Assembly (NCBI GenBank): GCA_965229685.1
Contig: OZ245920.1
Location: forward strand, 2,232,001 to 2,296,000
Direction of reading: 5' to 3'
DNA: 64,000 nt
DNA from: Pacificispira sp033344895
GTDB lineage: Bacteria; Pseudomonadota; Alphaproteobacteria; UBA8366; Aestuariispiraceae
Shown here: positions 44,178-54,156 of the stretch, in pieces
Position numbering within the stretch: position 1 is the stretch's first letter
How the letters are laid out: every line of letters begins with the position of its first letter
The notes under the pieces: generated by a model
Told to the model about the DNA's origin: nothing
Database searches by the model: none
What the model saw: only the letters and a program-made list of their open reading frames with translations
Translations under genes and position numbers: made by a program

Positions 44178-45214
44178 CGCCAGTGTCCCCCTCTTTCGGC
44201 CGGCGTTCGAATGAAGAGGGCACGGCGGTGGAACAACATGGGGTTCCAACACATCGCCGTCGCGATTTTCCGCCATCCCACCAGCCTCTTGGACTGGACC
44301 GTTTGGCGTTTTTCTAGCATCTTGCCAAGCCCGTTCGCGGCTTCACGCACGCCCCGTAGCGTGGCGCAACTCAACTTCGCGCCATCGGAAAGGGTCAAAA
44401 GCCGAGTCAGTAAGAACAATAAAACGCAGAAATGGGCGGGGACTACCAAGGGCAGCAAGACTGTTGGGATGTTCTTGACCAGTACCCATACCCGGTTCCT
44501 CGCGCCCCATCGTATCACCGTAGAATTGATCCGTCCCAAGCTCGCGGACCCTACATGCAAGACACGAGCGTCGGGGACAAAGAGCGTCTCGTGACCCAGC
44601 CCAAGCAGCCTAAAACCTAGGTCCACATCTTCGCAATAACAGAAGAAGTCTTCATCGAACCCACCAATGGACAAGAATAGGGCCCTATCCAGCATCGCCG
44701 CCGCGCCGCATGGCGAAAAGACCAAACCCGATCGAAGGTCAGTCGGCGCGACTTGGTCGAAGCCACCGCGCCAGGGAAACCCGGCGAAGAAGTAGTTATC
44801 CCCCGCGCCGTCTAAACGCTTCGGATCATCGGCCATGACCTGCAGAGAGGTGAAAGAGCGTATCCATGGGGCTCGTCGACTCTCGTCCATAAGCGCGGCG
44901 ATCCAGTTCGGATCTGGGAAGGCGTCTGGGTTGAGAAAGGCGACCCAGCGCCCTCGCCCCTGTCGCGCGCCTTGGTTACTAGCCGCCGCGAAACCGAGAT
45001 TCACATCGTTGCGGATGTAACGGGTCACGATCTCCGGCACAGCTTCGTCGGCATAAGGCGGAGCGTCGGACGCGTTGTCGATGAGAATGACCTCGAAGTT
45101 CCGAACAGTTTGAGCCTCCAGTGACTCAAGACATCGCGGGAGATGCGCGCCCGAGTTGAAACCGACAATCACGACCGTCACTTCCACACCGGCGTGCATT
45201 TCCGATCCGCTCAT
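44174..45214 (-). CDS. GT2 glycosyltransferase (rhamnosyltransferase-like)
   Basis: The 346-residue protein has the GT-A fold of family 2: VTVVIVGFNSGAHLPRCLES, DNASDAPPYAD, NLGFAAASNQGARQG, the catalytic-metal LNPDAFPDPNW and GGFDEDFFCYCEDVDLGFRL. A hydrophobic segment near residue 265 may anchor it to the membrane. The class commonly transfers rhamnose, in line with the rml genes nearby. It overlaps both neighbours by four bases. Confidence 0.87.
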   Translation of the reverse strand: MSGSEMHAGVEVTVVIVGFNSGAHLPRCLESLEAQTVRNFEVILIDNASDAPPYADEAVPEIVTRYIRNDVNLGFAAASNQGARQGRGRWVAFLNPDAFPDPNWIAALMDESRRAPWIRSFTSLQVMADDPKRLDGAGDNYFFAGFPWRGGFDQVAPTDLRSGLVFSPCGAAAMLDRALFLSIGGFDEDFFCYCEDVDLGFRLLGLGHETLFVPDARVLHVGSASLGRINSTVIRWGARNRVWVLVKNIPTVLLPLVVPAHFCVLLFLLTRLLTLSDGAKLSCATLRGVREAANGLGKMLEKRQTVQSKRLVGWRKIATAMCWNPMLFHRRALFIRTPAERGGHWR

Positions 45215-46125
45215 CGTCGGTAGATCCGATATCGGGCAGGATTAGTCGCCCGTAGGATCCTCTGGAACGGCGGTGACAGGATAATGTAGTCGCGCAATAG
45301 TCGCTTCGGCCCACTGATATCCCGCGCGGCCTTGGGCCCGATCGTGGCATCTCGGCGGAAGATCGGAGGTATCCATCCTAACGTCCCGCCTTCGAAATGG
45401 ATGTTCGAGAGGCCTACCTTTTTTGCGACCGCGGGATGGAGATTGCCAAGCGCGACTTCCTCTCGCACGACGTCGTCAACGATGTTCCCGGAGCGCAGGG
45501 CGTCCTGTAGTTCCGCGTACCAAAGCACGCCATTGGGATTCGAGAGATGCCACCAAGGTTGAAAAGGCATGATCGTATAGTGAAGAAGGCGTGTTCTCCC
45601 AGGCTCGTAACACTCCAAGGAATTCCAAGTGTAGGGAAGACCGCTCTTGAGAGACTCCGACGGAAGGTGGCAGAAATCATGGACTAGATGTCCGCCTTTC
45701 CCGGAATCCGGGATTGAGAGAGCGCGAAAGGCTGGGTGCGCACAATTGAACAGGGTCACGGCGAAGAGCGCGCTCCGCGCCCCGCCCTCTGGTTGATCGC
45801 TGTGAAGTACCGAGATTTCGGGGGCCATCTCCGCCGTCCAAATCTCCGCGACATCCCCGAAGGCGAGCATATCCGCGTCGAGGTAGATGGCCCGCCCCGC
45901 GTACCCGCGTCGACGGGGCACGTCGAGGCGGCTGAAACTAAAGCCAGTGGGCGAATCAGCGTTCGCTGCGTCTACCCCGCCGGCCACATCCTCGTCCAAG
46001 AATTGGATATCCACCGGGATACTCGCATGCCGGCGAATGGAATGCGCAAGGACCAATGCTGGTAAACGCATGTGTCGATTGAGCCCAATACAGATCCGGG
46101 CCACGTCGCCATCGTCAGTTTTCAT
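45211..46125 (-). CDS. GT8-like glycosyltransferase
   Basis: The protein of about 304 residues starts KTDDGDVARICIGLNRHMRL and has LPALVLAHSIRRHASIPVDI, the metal motif GRAIYLDADMLAFGDVAEIW and LLHYTIMPFQPWWH, as in GT8-type enzymes. ATG 46125 gives the natural start; a TTG 36 bases upstream has no better support. First gene of a four-gene group with GT2, sialidase-like and methyltransferase genes, all linked by short overlaps or small gaps. Confidence 0.75.
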   Translation of the reverse strand: MKTDDGDVARICIGLNRHMRLPALVLAHSIRRHASIPVDIQFLDEDVAGGVDAANADSPTGFSFSRLDVPRRRGYAGRAIYLDADMLAFGDVAEIWTAEMAPEISVLHSDQPEGGARSALFAVTLFNCAHPAFRALSIPDSGKGGHLVHDFCHLPSESLKSGLPYTWNSLECYEPGRTRLLHYTIMPFQPWWHLSNPNGVLWYAELQDALRSGNIVDDVVREEVALGNLHPAVAKKVGLSNIHFEGGTLGWIPPIFRRDATIGPKAARDISGPKRLLRDYIILSPPFQRILRATNPARYRIYRR

Positions 46126-46469
46126 CGTTGCATTGGACGTCACACCACCCCCAATCCACAAGGAAGAGCAGGATTTCTCAACAAGTAGTTAGCATCATGT
46201 CGCCACCGAACCAAGGCACGCTCGAAACTGGCGCGTTAGCTAGAGCGGTCTCAAACCATTCGAGGTCGTTTAGGACCCGCGCGCATCGAAGCGAATGGTC
46301 TCGATCAGAAAAAGGCAAGCGCTGTCCCAGGGCCGCCAAAAAAAACAGTCAAACCGCCAACTATACCTTCGTCGCGCATACAGCCACGCAGATCGCTCTC
46401 ATTGCGATGTAGGAGTTTGACCAGCATGAACCGCAGGGTCGTCGCCTTCTGCACGGCCGCGAGCCAAAT
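46126..46469. other. Intergenic stretch
   Basis: No gene, RNA or clear repeat is visible. It likely holds the promoter of the GT8/GT2/sialidase group, and its right end follows the decayed membrane glycosyltransferase remnant. Confidence 0.5.
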
Positions 46470-46902
46470 TCATCGCGAGAGCACCACCTTCGCGAGAACG
46501 GCCGAAACTATGGTGGTGTCGAGTTGGGAGTGATAATCCATGATCGTAATAGAAGGCTGCGACAGGAAGAGTACGCCGGCCAGCACCATTCCGAAATCCC
46601 GCAGAATCACGACGAACTGCGCCGTAACGAAAACCGTCAAAATAGATGCTATCACGACATAGAGGAGACCAACCACGTCTTTGAGACGGGACGATATCGA
46701 GCACAATTACATCCCTAAAATATTCTGCCAGATCCAAAAGATGAAGGCAAAGAGGACCGAACAAAGATGGAATGAAATCATGGGTTAGGTAGTGGTAACA
46801 AACGTAACACTCACGGCACAGCTTGATTGCGTTTTCATAGAATGGAACCTGTCGTTGTCCTATCCGATCGTTGAAAAAAACAGACGGAAGGCGATACCGC
46901 AT
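46470..46902 (-). pseudogene. Remnant of a membrane glycosyltransferase, paralog of 46985-48382
   Basis: In one frame the minus strand reads HDFIPSLFGPLCLHLLDLAE and YFRDVIVLDIVPSQ. After a frameshift near 46700 it continues GLLYVVIASILTVFVTAQFV and LSQPSITIMDYHSQLDTTIV. The pieces align with YGPLSLYILEMAEGISDLF and LSPLSFLITGYHSQLDTVAV of the next gene. The rest of the gene is missing. It is a decayed tandem duplicate. Confidence 0.75.
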
Positions 46903-46984
46903 AAAGCATCGAAACCAGAATAGGTATCCGCGAAAGGGTTCGCTAGGATATTGAGCGGCATCTCTGGTCCCGGTTATTCAGGCA

Positions 46985-48382
46985 TCATGTTTTGAAGTTG
47001 GTGGGGCCAGCACGACACCGCTCGACATCCAAGGCGGTATCCGCGCGGAAGGTTTCCAAGAAGAGTAGACGCACCGAATCTTTCGGATTTCGAAACACGT
47101 CTCGCGAGTAGACAAGCCCAATTTCCGCGAAACGATTCTTCAAATCGCGTCCATACTGCAACAAGAACGTGACCATTATGAATACGACGAAGACCAGCAA
47201 AAACGCCTGTATCTGTTCGAAATTATAATCGAGTAGCCTGTCCCGTGGCCTGCGCATGAAATCCACGTAGACCGCCGCGATATTGTCCCGAGATGTCGCC
47301 AGAACGACCGTGGCGACGATGTGGACGAACCACAAGTAACGCCATCGATACAGGAACGCGAAACCAATCGCGCAGATTGTGAAATACTGAGCGGCGATCC
47401 GTGGGCTAACGGCGACGATGACGAGCGAGAAGAAGGCAAGCACGAGGACCGGTTCGTTCCGCCGCGCGAATAGGGCCGCTGTAGAGACGACCATGGAGAC
47501 GAAAATGATTTTGATAACCGTTATCTTCTCCGCGCCGAAGTGAACGTCGAGAAAGCGGTCTGGGAAGAAGAGCAACAGTATCTCGCGAAGCGCCGTCGTG
47601 CCAGACAAGCCCACACCGTCGTTGATCGACCAACTACTCCAATTCTGCACCACGTGGCCGTATGTCTCCGGATGCGTGAGCATCGGTATCCAGGCCACCG
47701 CGTAGACCACATAGCAGATCGCCGCGAATGCTACCCTTCGACTGAAGGAACCGACATAGGGACAGACTAGGAGCACGATCGGAATGAACAGAAAAATCTG
47801 CTTAATGAGCAGCGAGATCGCAATCAGGATGGCCGCGCCCCACAAGGATCGCGGAATCGCGAGCATTGCCAATAGCGCGAACAATACGGCGACGGTATCC
47901 AACTGAGAATGATACCCCGTGATCAGGAACGAAAGAGGCGACAAAAAGAAGATCGCCGACGGCACGAGGCCAAAATACCATAGAATGGCGCTGAAAATTG
48001 CCAGGTCGCACACGGTGAGAAGTGAAGCCAGCGCGATATGATAGACGCCAACCACCGTTTCTTGGGGCGTCGTCTCATACAAGAACAGGTCCGAGATCCC
48101 TTCCGCCATTTCCAGGATGTAAAGCGATAAAGGTCCATATAGCGGCGCAACCGGGATGGTCGAATCCTCCCGATAGCAGGTCGGGAAGGAGCAGAAAATC
48201 CCAACGCCATTTTTTTGGAATGTAATGACGTCGTTAGTTTCGCCAATCGTTGAAAGATATAGACGGAGCCCGCAGCCCAGCACGACAAACAAGAAAATAA
48301 GAACATGCCTGATATTGATACTAATGCGTATGGATGAATTCATGGAACGTCGGTCCAAAGGAGACGACCAAGAGGTCGACAT
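46985..48382 (-). CDS. Multi-spanning membrane glycosyltransferase-like protein
   Basis: The 465-residue protein has about ten hydrophobic segments. The loop with NDVITFQKNGVGIFCSFP and the GYHSQLDT segment in a membrane helix pair recall GT-C enzymes that use polyprenyl-phosphate sugars (mannosyltransferase/ALG6-type). ATG 48382 overlaps the rfbC stop (TGATG), which suggests coupling; ATG 48343 is also possible. It ends the rfbB-A-C operon. The donor sugar is unknown. Confidence 0.65.
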   Translation of the reverse strand: MSTSWSSPLDRRSMNSSIRISINIRHVLIFLFVVLGCGLRLYLSTIGETNDVITFQKNGVGIFCSFPTCYREDSTIPVAPLYGPLSLYILEMAEGISDLFLYETTPQETVVGVYHIALASLLTVCDLAIFSAILWYFGLVPSAIFFLSPLSFLITGYHSQLDTVAVLFALLAMLAIPRSLWGAAILIAISLLIKQIFLFIPIVLLVCPYVGSFSRRVAFAAICYVVYAVAWIPMLTHPETYGHVVQNWSSWSINDGVGLSGTTALREILLLFFPDRFLDVHFGAEKITVIKIIFVSMVVSTAALFARRNEPVLVLAFFSLVIVAVSPRIAAQYFTICAIGFAFLYRWRYLWFVHIVATVVLATSRDNIAAVYVDFMRRPRDRLLDYNFEQIQAFLLVFVVFIMVTFLLQYGRDLKNRFAEIGLVYSRDVFRNPKDSVRLLFLETFRADTALDVERCRAGPTNFKT

Positions 48383-48927
48383 CACTCAAAAAGGTCGGCA
48401 CTCGAAAGCGGCGGCGCGGTCGCGTCCCGCTCATTCACGTCTGTGATCTCGCCGTGCCAATCGACCCCGATAGCCGAATCCGCGTGGTTGATACAGCGCT
48501 CGGAAGGTTTGTCGTAGAAGCTCACCGCGCATTTGTAGAAAAGATCCACATTGTCACTCAGCGCAAGAAAACCATGGGCGAAGCCGGGTGGAATCCAAAG
48601 CTGATATCGGTTGTCCTCGGTCAGTTCAACGCCGTACCACTGCCCGAAAGTCGCGCTTCTGCGCCGAATATCCACGGCGACGTCGAACGCGGCACCTTGA
48701 GTGACGGAGACAAGTTTGCCCTGGGGCATTTCAAGCTGGTAGTGCAGCCCGCGCAACACCCCTTTTGTCGATCGAGAGAGGTTATCTTGCGTCCATTCCA
48801 CGTCTATCCCATTTTCAGCGTAGCGCCTACGCTGAAAACTTTCCATGAAATAGCCGCGCTCATCCCCGAACCGTCGAGGCTTTACGAGGATCACGCCGCG
48901 CAGCGGAGTTTCAACGAATTCGGTCAT
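48382..48927 (-). CDS. rfbC: dTDP-4-dehydrorhamnose 3,5-epimerase
   Basis: The 181-residue RmlC cupin has the expected length. Motifs are LVKPRRFGDERGYFMESFQR, QDNLSRSTKGVLRGLHYQ with the catalytic histidine, FDVAVDIRRRSATFGQW, and PPGFAHGFLALSD. It performs the third step of dTDP-L-rhamnose synthesis. It begins one base after the rfbA stop. Confidence 0.96.
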   Translation of the reverse strand: MTEFVETPLRGVILVKPRRFGDERGYFMESFQRRRYAENGIDVEWTQDNLSRSTKGVLRGLHYQLEMPQGKLVSVTQGAAFDVAVDIRRRSATFGQWYGVELTEDNRYQLWIPPGFAHGFLALSDNVDLFYKCAVSFYDKPSERCINHADSAIGVDWHGEITDVNERDATAPPLSSADLFE

Positions 48928-48928
48928 G

Positions 48929-49804
48929 TCACGCCTCGATCAACTCGAAGAGGTAACGACCGTAATCGCTTGCTTTATACGCTTCGGCGGCCGCGCGCAG
49001 CCCCGCGTTGTCTACCCAGCCTTGCCGCCAAGCGATTTCCTCGACGCAGCCGATCTTCCGACCCTGACGGCGTTCGATGGTGGCGACGAAGTTTGACGCG
49101 TCGAGCAAGGAGTCGTGGGTGCCCGTATCAAGCCACGCGTAGCCCCGCCCCATGACCTTCACATTCAATTTCCCGCGTTGGAGATACGCCTCGTTCACCG
49201 CTGTGATTTCCAACTCTCCGCGCGCGGAGGGTTTGATGGACTTGGCAATTTCGACCGCGTCCTTGTCGTAGAAGTAAAAACCCGTCACGGCGAAACGCGA
49301 TTGTGGGTTCGCCGGCTTCTCTACGATTGATGTGGCCTTATTGTTCTCGTCCAAGGTTACGACACCGTAGCGCTCCGGATCCTTAACCTCATAGGCAAGG
49401 ACCGTCGCCCCATCGGTTTCGGCGCCCGCGTCTTGAACCAGTTTGCTGAAGCGGTCTCCGTAAAACATGTTGTCGCCGAGGATCAGACAGGACTCCTTCC
49501 CGTCGATGAATTCCTCCCCAATGAGGAGCGCTTGCGCTATTCCCTCCGGGCGGCGCTGTTCCGCAAAAGAGAGCCTCAGGCCGATTTCCGACAGCGGCTC
49601 AAGAAGCTCCCGAAAAGCCACCAAGTCGCGCGGCGTGCTGATAACCAGAATATCCCGGATACCCGCGAGCATGAGCGCCGATAGGGAATAGAAGATCATT
49701 GGCTTGTCGAATATGGGTAGGATCTGTTTGCTAACGGCCTTGGTGCTCGGATAAAGGCGCGTCCCGGAGCCACCCGCCAGAATGATACCTTTGCGATCAA
49801 CCAT
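48929..49804 (-). CDS. rfbA: Glucose-1-phosphate thymidylyltransferase
   Basis: The 291-residue RmlA has GIILAGGSGTRLYPSTKAVS, the lysine in ILPIFDKPMIFYSL, LILGDNMFYGDRF and RGYAWLDTGTHDSLLDASNF. It makes dTDP-glucose from glucose-1-phosphate. AGGAG lies 8 bases before ATG 49804. It follows rfbB by 47 bases. Confidence 0.97.
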   Translation of the reverse strand: MVDRKGIILAGGSGTRLYPSTKAVSKQILPIFDKPMIFYSLSALMLAGIRDILVISTPRDLVAFRELLEPLSEIGLRLSFAEQRRPEGIAQALLIGEEFIDGKESCLILGDNMFYGDRFSKLVQDAGAETDGATVLAYEVKDPERYGVVTLDENNKATSIVEKPANPQSRFAVTGFYFYDKDAVEIAKSIKPSARGELEITAVNEAYLQRGKLNVKVMGRGYAWLDTGTHDSLLDASNFVATIERRQGRKIGCVEEIAWRQGWVDNAGLRAAAEAYKASDYGRYLFELIEA

Positions 49805-49851
49805 TTACATGGCTCCTTCTTGTCATGCCGATGCGCGGCCCGGTGCGATCC

Positions 49852-50850
49852 CTAGCGACCTTGCAGGGAACGCCACCAAGTTTCGTTGTCGAGATACCAC
49901 TGGACCGTCCGCTCAATCCCCTGGGCGAAATCGACGGTCGTGTTCCATCCGAGTTCGGCCCGGATCTTGCCGCTATCGACGATGTATTTCTGATCGTGTC
50001 CGGGACGGTCCTTAACATGAGTAATCAATCGAGCATGAGGGCCATCGACGCTTGGGCGCGCGTCATCCAGAATTTCGCAAATGTGGTTCACAACATCCAG
50101 GTTAGGAATCGGCGCGTCGCCACCGATGTTGTAGGTCTCGCCGAGCTTACCCTTGGTCAACACCCTCAAGATGGCGGAGCAATGGTCGGTGACATAGAGC
50201 CAATCGCGGACTTGCTGACCATCGCCGTAAACTGGAAGATTCTTGCCCGACAAACAGTTCAATATCATCAACGGGATCAGTTTCTCCGGAAACTGGTAGG
50301 GGCCGTAATTGTTCGAACAGTTCGTCAGGAGCAATGGCAAGCCATAGGTTCTATGATACGCGCGGACGAGATGATCGCCCGAGGCTTTTGAAGCGGAATA
50401 GGGAGAACTCGGTCGGTAGGGTGAGTTCTCCGTGAACGCGCCTTCCTCGACGCTGCCATAAACCTCATCAGTCGAGACTTGGATCATCCGAAACTCGGAA
50501 GGCAAGGCGTGAATATGCGCGCGCACTGCTTCAAGGAGCGTGAAGACGCCTATGATATTGGTATCGATGAAGGCCTTTGGGCCAGAGATTGACCGGTCGA
50601 CATGGCTTTCGGCCGCGAAGTTGATCACTGCGTCGGGCTTTTCCTCGGCAAGCAACCGATCAACTAAACCGCGATCGCATATGCTGCCCCTGACAAACCG
50701 ATAGCCTTTGCCCCCCTCCGCCGACACTAGGTTCGCTAGGTTCCCTGCATAGGTCAACGCGTCCAGATTAATAACGTCGATACCATTCTTTAAAGAATAG
50801 TAGATAAAGTTCGTACCGATAAATCCAGCACCGCCGGTCACAAGAACTCG
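49852..50850 (-). CDS. rfbB: dTDP-glucose 4,6-dehydratase
   Basis: The 332-residue RmlB contains VLVTGGAGFIGTNFIYYSL, DALTYAGNLANL, FAAESHVDRSISGPKAFIDT, STDEVYG, YSASKASGDHLVRAYHRTYG and NIGGDAPIPNLDVV, all diagnostic. ATG 50850 gives the family start MRVLVTGGAG; an upstream frame encoding a hydrophobic leader is not expected. First gene of rfbB-A-C and the membrane glycosyltransferase. Confidence 0.96.
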   Translation of the reverse strand, partial: RVLVTGGAGFIGTNFIYYSLKNGIDVINLDALTYAGNLANLVSAEGGKGYRFVRGSICDRGLVDRLLAEEKPDAVINFAAESHVDRSISGPKAFIDTNIIGVFTLLEAVRAHIHALPSEFRMIQVSTDEVYGSVEEGAFTENSPYRPSSPYSASKASGDHLVRAYHRTYGLPLLLTNCSNNYGPYQFPEKLIPLMILNCLSGKNLPVYGDGQQVRDWLYVTDHCSAILRVLTKGKLGETYNIGGDAPIPNLDVVNHICEILDDARPSVDGPHARLITHVKDRPGHDQKYIVDSGKIRAELGWNTTVDFAQGIERTVQWYLDNETWWRSLQGR

Positions 50851-50953
50851 CATCGAAAATGCCCCCACATAATACAAACATACTACCAAGACGGCGCAAT
50901 ATACCAACACCCGGTCTCAGCGCAACTCGATTCCCGCCCCCCGAGAAGCCCAG

Positions 50954-52963
50954 CTAGTTCGCGCCCCCAAAACGTTGATTAAGTTGCGCCGCGAATTCGG
51001 GCGACACGGGGATGGCGCGGTTCAGATCGGCTTGGATCGCATTATGAATGCGCCTTAGCGCCGGTGTGTTGTCGATATTAGGATTCAAGATCAGCCATGA
51101 TAGTGCGTTGAAGTAAAGCGCGACGGGATCGCGTCCCTGCACCGCGTCTATGCGTTCCTGCGTCCAACGCCGCAACGCATCGCCATCGCGACGATTCGCG
51201 AGCGCTTCATTGTATAGGATCGTGACATCGAACCTACCGGGGGAAAGCTCGAAATGGCGCTCGATTAACGTGCGCCACATATCGATTCGGGACAGTGCCC
51301 AAGCTTGTCCCTCCGGTCCGCCGTTCTTATACATTGCACCGAGGATATTGATCCCCAACTGCATGATGTGCGGCGTGCGGGTTGTTTCCGAAAGCCCTGC
51401 CGTTCGCCGCAAGATTGCCTCCGCGAGTTGGATTTCCGTAATTTCCGAGTGGCTACGCGCGACAAGTCCGTTTGCGAGCCGGGCACGCTGAAGCCATAGG
51501 CGGTTAAGCATATACGCTTCTACATGCCGGCTTCCTCTCGGGTCCGAGGGGAACTGAGCGAAGAAGGTTCCCAAATCATCTCCCAGATTGGCGCGGTCAA
51601 CCTTATAGCTCCGAATCGCCAACTCGAAGGGTGTCAAGAACGCGAAGAGGAATAAGCATACCGCGCCCGCCGTTCCAGCCATTGCCGTCCATAGCCTTTG
51701 CGACCCGAAGGCACCGCGTGCGCCCCCTTCCGCGCAGTCCGAGGGATATTCCAGGCACGTGAGCGCGGCAAGGATCAAGAACGGAAGGCAGAACGAGAAC
51801 TCAAACCATACCGTGCTCATAGCCACGTAAAAAACGAACAATGCGACAAGTGGCGCGTTCCGCCGGGCTAGTAGCCAATTGGCGCAGAGGGCGAGCATCG
51901 TCGTGTAAACCGCGAGGCCGAGCGCTCCGATCGTCCAGAAGATTTCGAGAAATCCGTTATGCGAATGGAACATGTCACGCCAAATGAAGTCCCATCGCCG
52001 ATCGTAGATGGGGCTTGGCGCGTTTAAGAGATGATCATAGAATGCGAAATAGACGCTGCCCCAGCCGGATCCGAACATAACATCGACCCAGGTCCGGTCC
52101 GCGACCGACGCGAGCATCATCCGCCAAATTATCACGCGCGACTGTCCCGAGGGGGGTAAAGAGTCAAACGGGACGCCTTCCATGAGAAGGATTGGGAACG
52201 CGAAGATTGCCGCGAGGAAAACCGCCACCACGGCAAGGCGGGTAGCAAGGGTTTCGATGAAGACACGCCCACATCTCGCCATGACAATAGCGATCAACAC
52301 GGCAGTTGCCCCAAAAACGATGGCGGCTACACTGTCCGAGACCAGCAGCAAAGCGGCGCCCGCGCTAACCCCAAGAGCGCGAAGCGCAGGGAAATTTCGA
52401 GAATAACACCAGCACATGACGGACACCGAGAAGCCGACATAGGCATAAGAATCCGATCCCGGAAGTAGAATATAACGTCCGCCGCTTTGGAGTTCCCACA
52501 CACGACAACCGATGAGTCCCACGGCGACAATTACCGCGCTGGCGACAAGGACTGTCCCCGCGCTGCCTTTCGACAAAATCTGGGCGACCGCGAGGACGGT
52601 CAGCGCGGCGGCAAGGAACCAACCGACGCCAAGCCCGGTTTGGAACGCACCGAAGATCGACACCATGGTGAAATCAGCGACCATTGTCGCGGGAAGCGAT
52701 GCCAGAACAAGCGCCGAAACCCCGTATAAAAACCACCTTGCGTGACTCTGTTGAAAAATGGCTGGCGCGTCGCCTCTATCGAGCCAAGAAAGGATCAGCC
52801 CCATGGCCATAACGGCACCAGCGAGATGCATCCCGAGAATGCTCGTCCCAGTCAAACGCCATGCGCCCACCGTAAAAAACGGCAAAGCCCCAAAAGGGGT
52901 AACGAGAAAAAGCACGATGCCGGCGCACGTGAGCCAGCGACCCAGTAATCCTAGAACGGCCAT
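50954..52963 (-). CDS. O-antigen ligase/polymerase (WaaL/Wzy-like) with C-terminal helical domain
   Basis: The 669-residue protein has at least ten membrane segments in the first 460 residues. The family signature is in the large loop: MFGSGWGSVYFAFYD and MFHSHNGFLEIFWTIGALGL. It would join or polymerise the lipid-linked glycan in the periplasm. The last 210 residues are soluble helices, possibly TPR-like. ATG 52963 was preferred because the upstream extension begins with a TTG overlapping the divergent gene. Confidence 0.8.
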   Translation of the reverse strand: MAVLGLLGRWLTCAGIVLFLVTPFGALPFFTVGAWRLTGTSILGMHLAGAVMAMGLILSWLDRGDAPAIFQQSHARWFLYGVSALVLASLPATMVADFTMVSIFGAFQTGLGVGWFLAAALTVLAVAQILSKGSAGTVLVASAVIVAVGLIGCRVWELQSGGRYILLPGSDSYAYVGFSVSVMCWCYSRNFPALRALGVSAGAALLLVSDSVAAIVFGATAVLIAIVMARCGRVFIETLATRLAVVAVFLAAIFAFPILLMEGVPFDSLPPSGQSRVIIWRMMLASVADRTWVDVMFGSGWGSVYFAFYDHLLNAPSPIYDRRWDFIWRDMFHSHNGFLEIFWTIGALGLAVYTTMLALCANWLLARRNAPLVALFVFYVAMSTVWFEFSFCLPFLILAALTCLEYPSDCAEGGARGAFGSQRLWTAMAGTAGAVCLFLFAFLTPFELAIRSYKVDRANLGDDLGTFFAQFPSDPRGSRHVEAYMLNRLWLQRARLANGLVARSHSEITEIQLAEAILRRTAGLSETTRTPHIMQLGINILGAMYKNGGPEGQAWALSRIDMWRTLIERHFELSPGRFDVTILYNEALANRRDGDALRRWTQERIDAVQGRDPVALYFNALSWLILNPNIDNTPALRRIHNAIQADLNRAIPVSPEFAAQLNQRFGGAN

Positions 52964-53103
52964 CCGGCGGATTTCCCAAATATTCAGATGTACCTTGTTC
53001 GCCAATGTCTACTATTGTGTGGACTCGCGCCAGTACAACGTCTACGTATGCTGACTGTTCGTCACGAACGGCCATCATCGCGCCGCGACAGTTCCTTGAG
53101 CCC

Positions 53104-54156
53104 ATGACCTCAGCATCGAAACAAGTCAGCGGAGCGTCGGCTGGTCCAAGCAAGACGGAGGAAGTCCCAGCCCTCCCCCAGACGCCGTCAGTATCCGTCA
53201 TCATCGTAAACTACAACACCGGTAAACTTCTCCTGGCAAGTGTCAAGAGTGTCTTGTCAACCCATCCGACGGCGAATTGTGTTGTCGTGGATAACGCATC
53301 CACTGACGATAGCGTGGCGCTTCTCGAAAAGAGGTTCAAGAAGCATCGGGATCGCTTGAAGATCGTTCGACGCGAGGCGAATACTGGTTTCGCCGCGGCC
53401 TGCAATATTGGGATCGGGTATTGCGACGCGGATTATATCCTATTCCTGAATCCGGACTGCATTCTCTATGAGAACACCATTCAGCGCCTATCCGCCCATC
53501 TAGCGACGCATCCAAATGTCGCGATCGCCGGACCGATGATCTTGAACGCGGACGGAACCGAACAAAACGGTTGTCGCAGGGATATTCCGTCCCCTTTTCA
53601 GGTCTCCTGTATACTGTTCGGGATTCATCGTCTGATGCCGAATCACCCGCGCTTCCGACATTTCAACCTGTCCACGATGCCGCTTCCACAAAGTCCAATC
53701 AGTGTTCAGGCCGTGTCCGGCGCCTGCATGATGGTTCCGCGGCGACATCTGGAGACGCTCGGCGGCTTTGACACCAAGTTCTTCCTGCATTTTGAGGACC
53801 TGGACCTGTGCTACCGTACGCACCTGTCGCACAAGATTATTGCCTTCATACCCGACGCGACGGCCACGCATATCAAGGGCGTTAGTTCACAATCGTTGCC
53901 GGTAAAAGTCGCGTGGCACAAACACTATTCATTTATTAAGTTTATGAAGAAGCACTTCTTCACCTACTATCCCTCGTTTTTCCTTTTCTTGATTTTTTCC
54001 CTAATCATCCTGCGATTCTTAGTATCGCTCCCCGGTATTGTTCTGCTCGGGAAATCGAAGCGATCCGTGGACAGTTGGGATAAGATGATTGAAAATCCCT
54101 ACTCGCCGACCGATCAGGCGTCTCACGTCTCCCAAGGCGCGAATGTTCGAGATTAA
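53104..54156 (+). CDS. GT2 glycosyltransferase with membrane tail
   Basis: The 350-residue protein has a GT-A domain: VSVIIVNYNTGKLLLASVKS, DNASTDDSV, NTGFAAACNIGIGYCDADYI, FLNPDCILYE and GGFDTKFFLHFEDLDLCYRT. A hydrophobic helix pair near residues 292-330 anchors it to the membrane. ATG 53104 was chosen over an upstream ATG in DNA shared with the divergent ligase promoter. Class members are often rhamnosyl- or initiating transferases. Confidence 0.85.
   Translation: MTSASKQVSGASAGPSKTEEVPALPQTPSVSVIIVNYNTGKLLLASVKSVLSTHPTANCVVVDNASTDDSVALLEKRFKKHRDRLKIVRREANTGFAAACNIGIGYCDADYILFLNPDCILYENTIQRLSAHLATHPNVAIAGPMILNADGTEQNGCRRDIPSPFQVSCILFGIHRLMPNHPRFRHFNLSTMPLPQSPISVQAVSGACMMVPRRHLETLGGFDTKFFLHFEDLDLCYRTHLSHKIIAFIPDATATHIKGVSSQSLPVKVAWHKHYSFIKFMKKHFFTYYPSFFLFLIFSLIILRFLVSLPGIVLLGKSKRSVDSWDKMIENPYSPTDQASHVSQGANVRD

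Noticed and set aside
46399..46902. Intact 167-residue gene
   Set aside because: Only its first half aligns to the neighbouring membrane glycosyltransferase. The second half is in another frame, so it was called a pseudogene.
53005..53103. Upstream ATG for the GT2 gene at 53104
   Set aside because: The extra 33 residues are Ser/Thr/Ala-rich, not typical of the family, and overlap the divergent gene's promoter.
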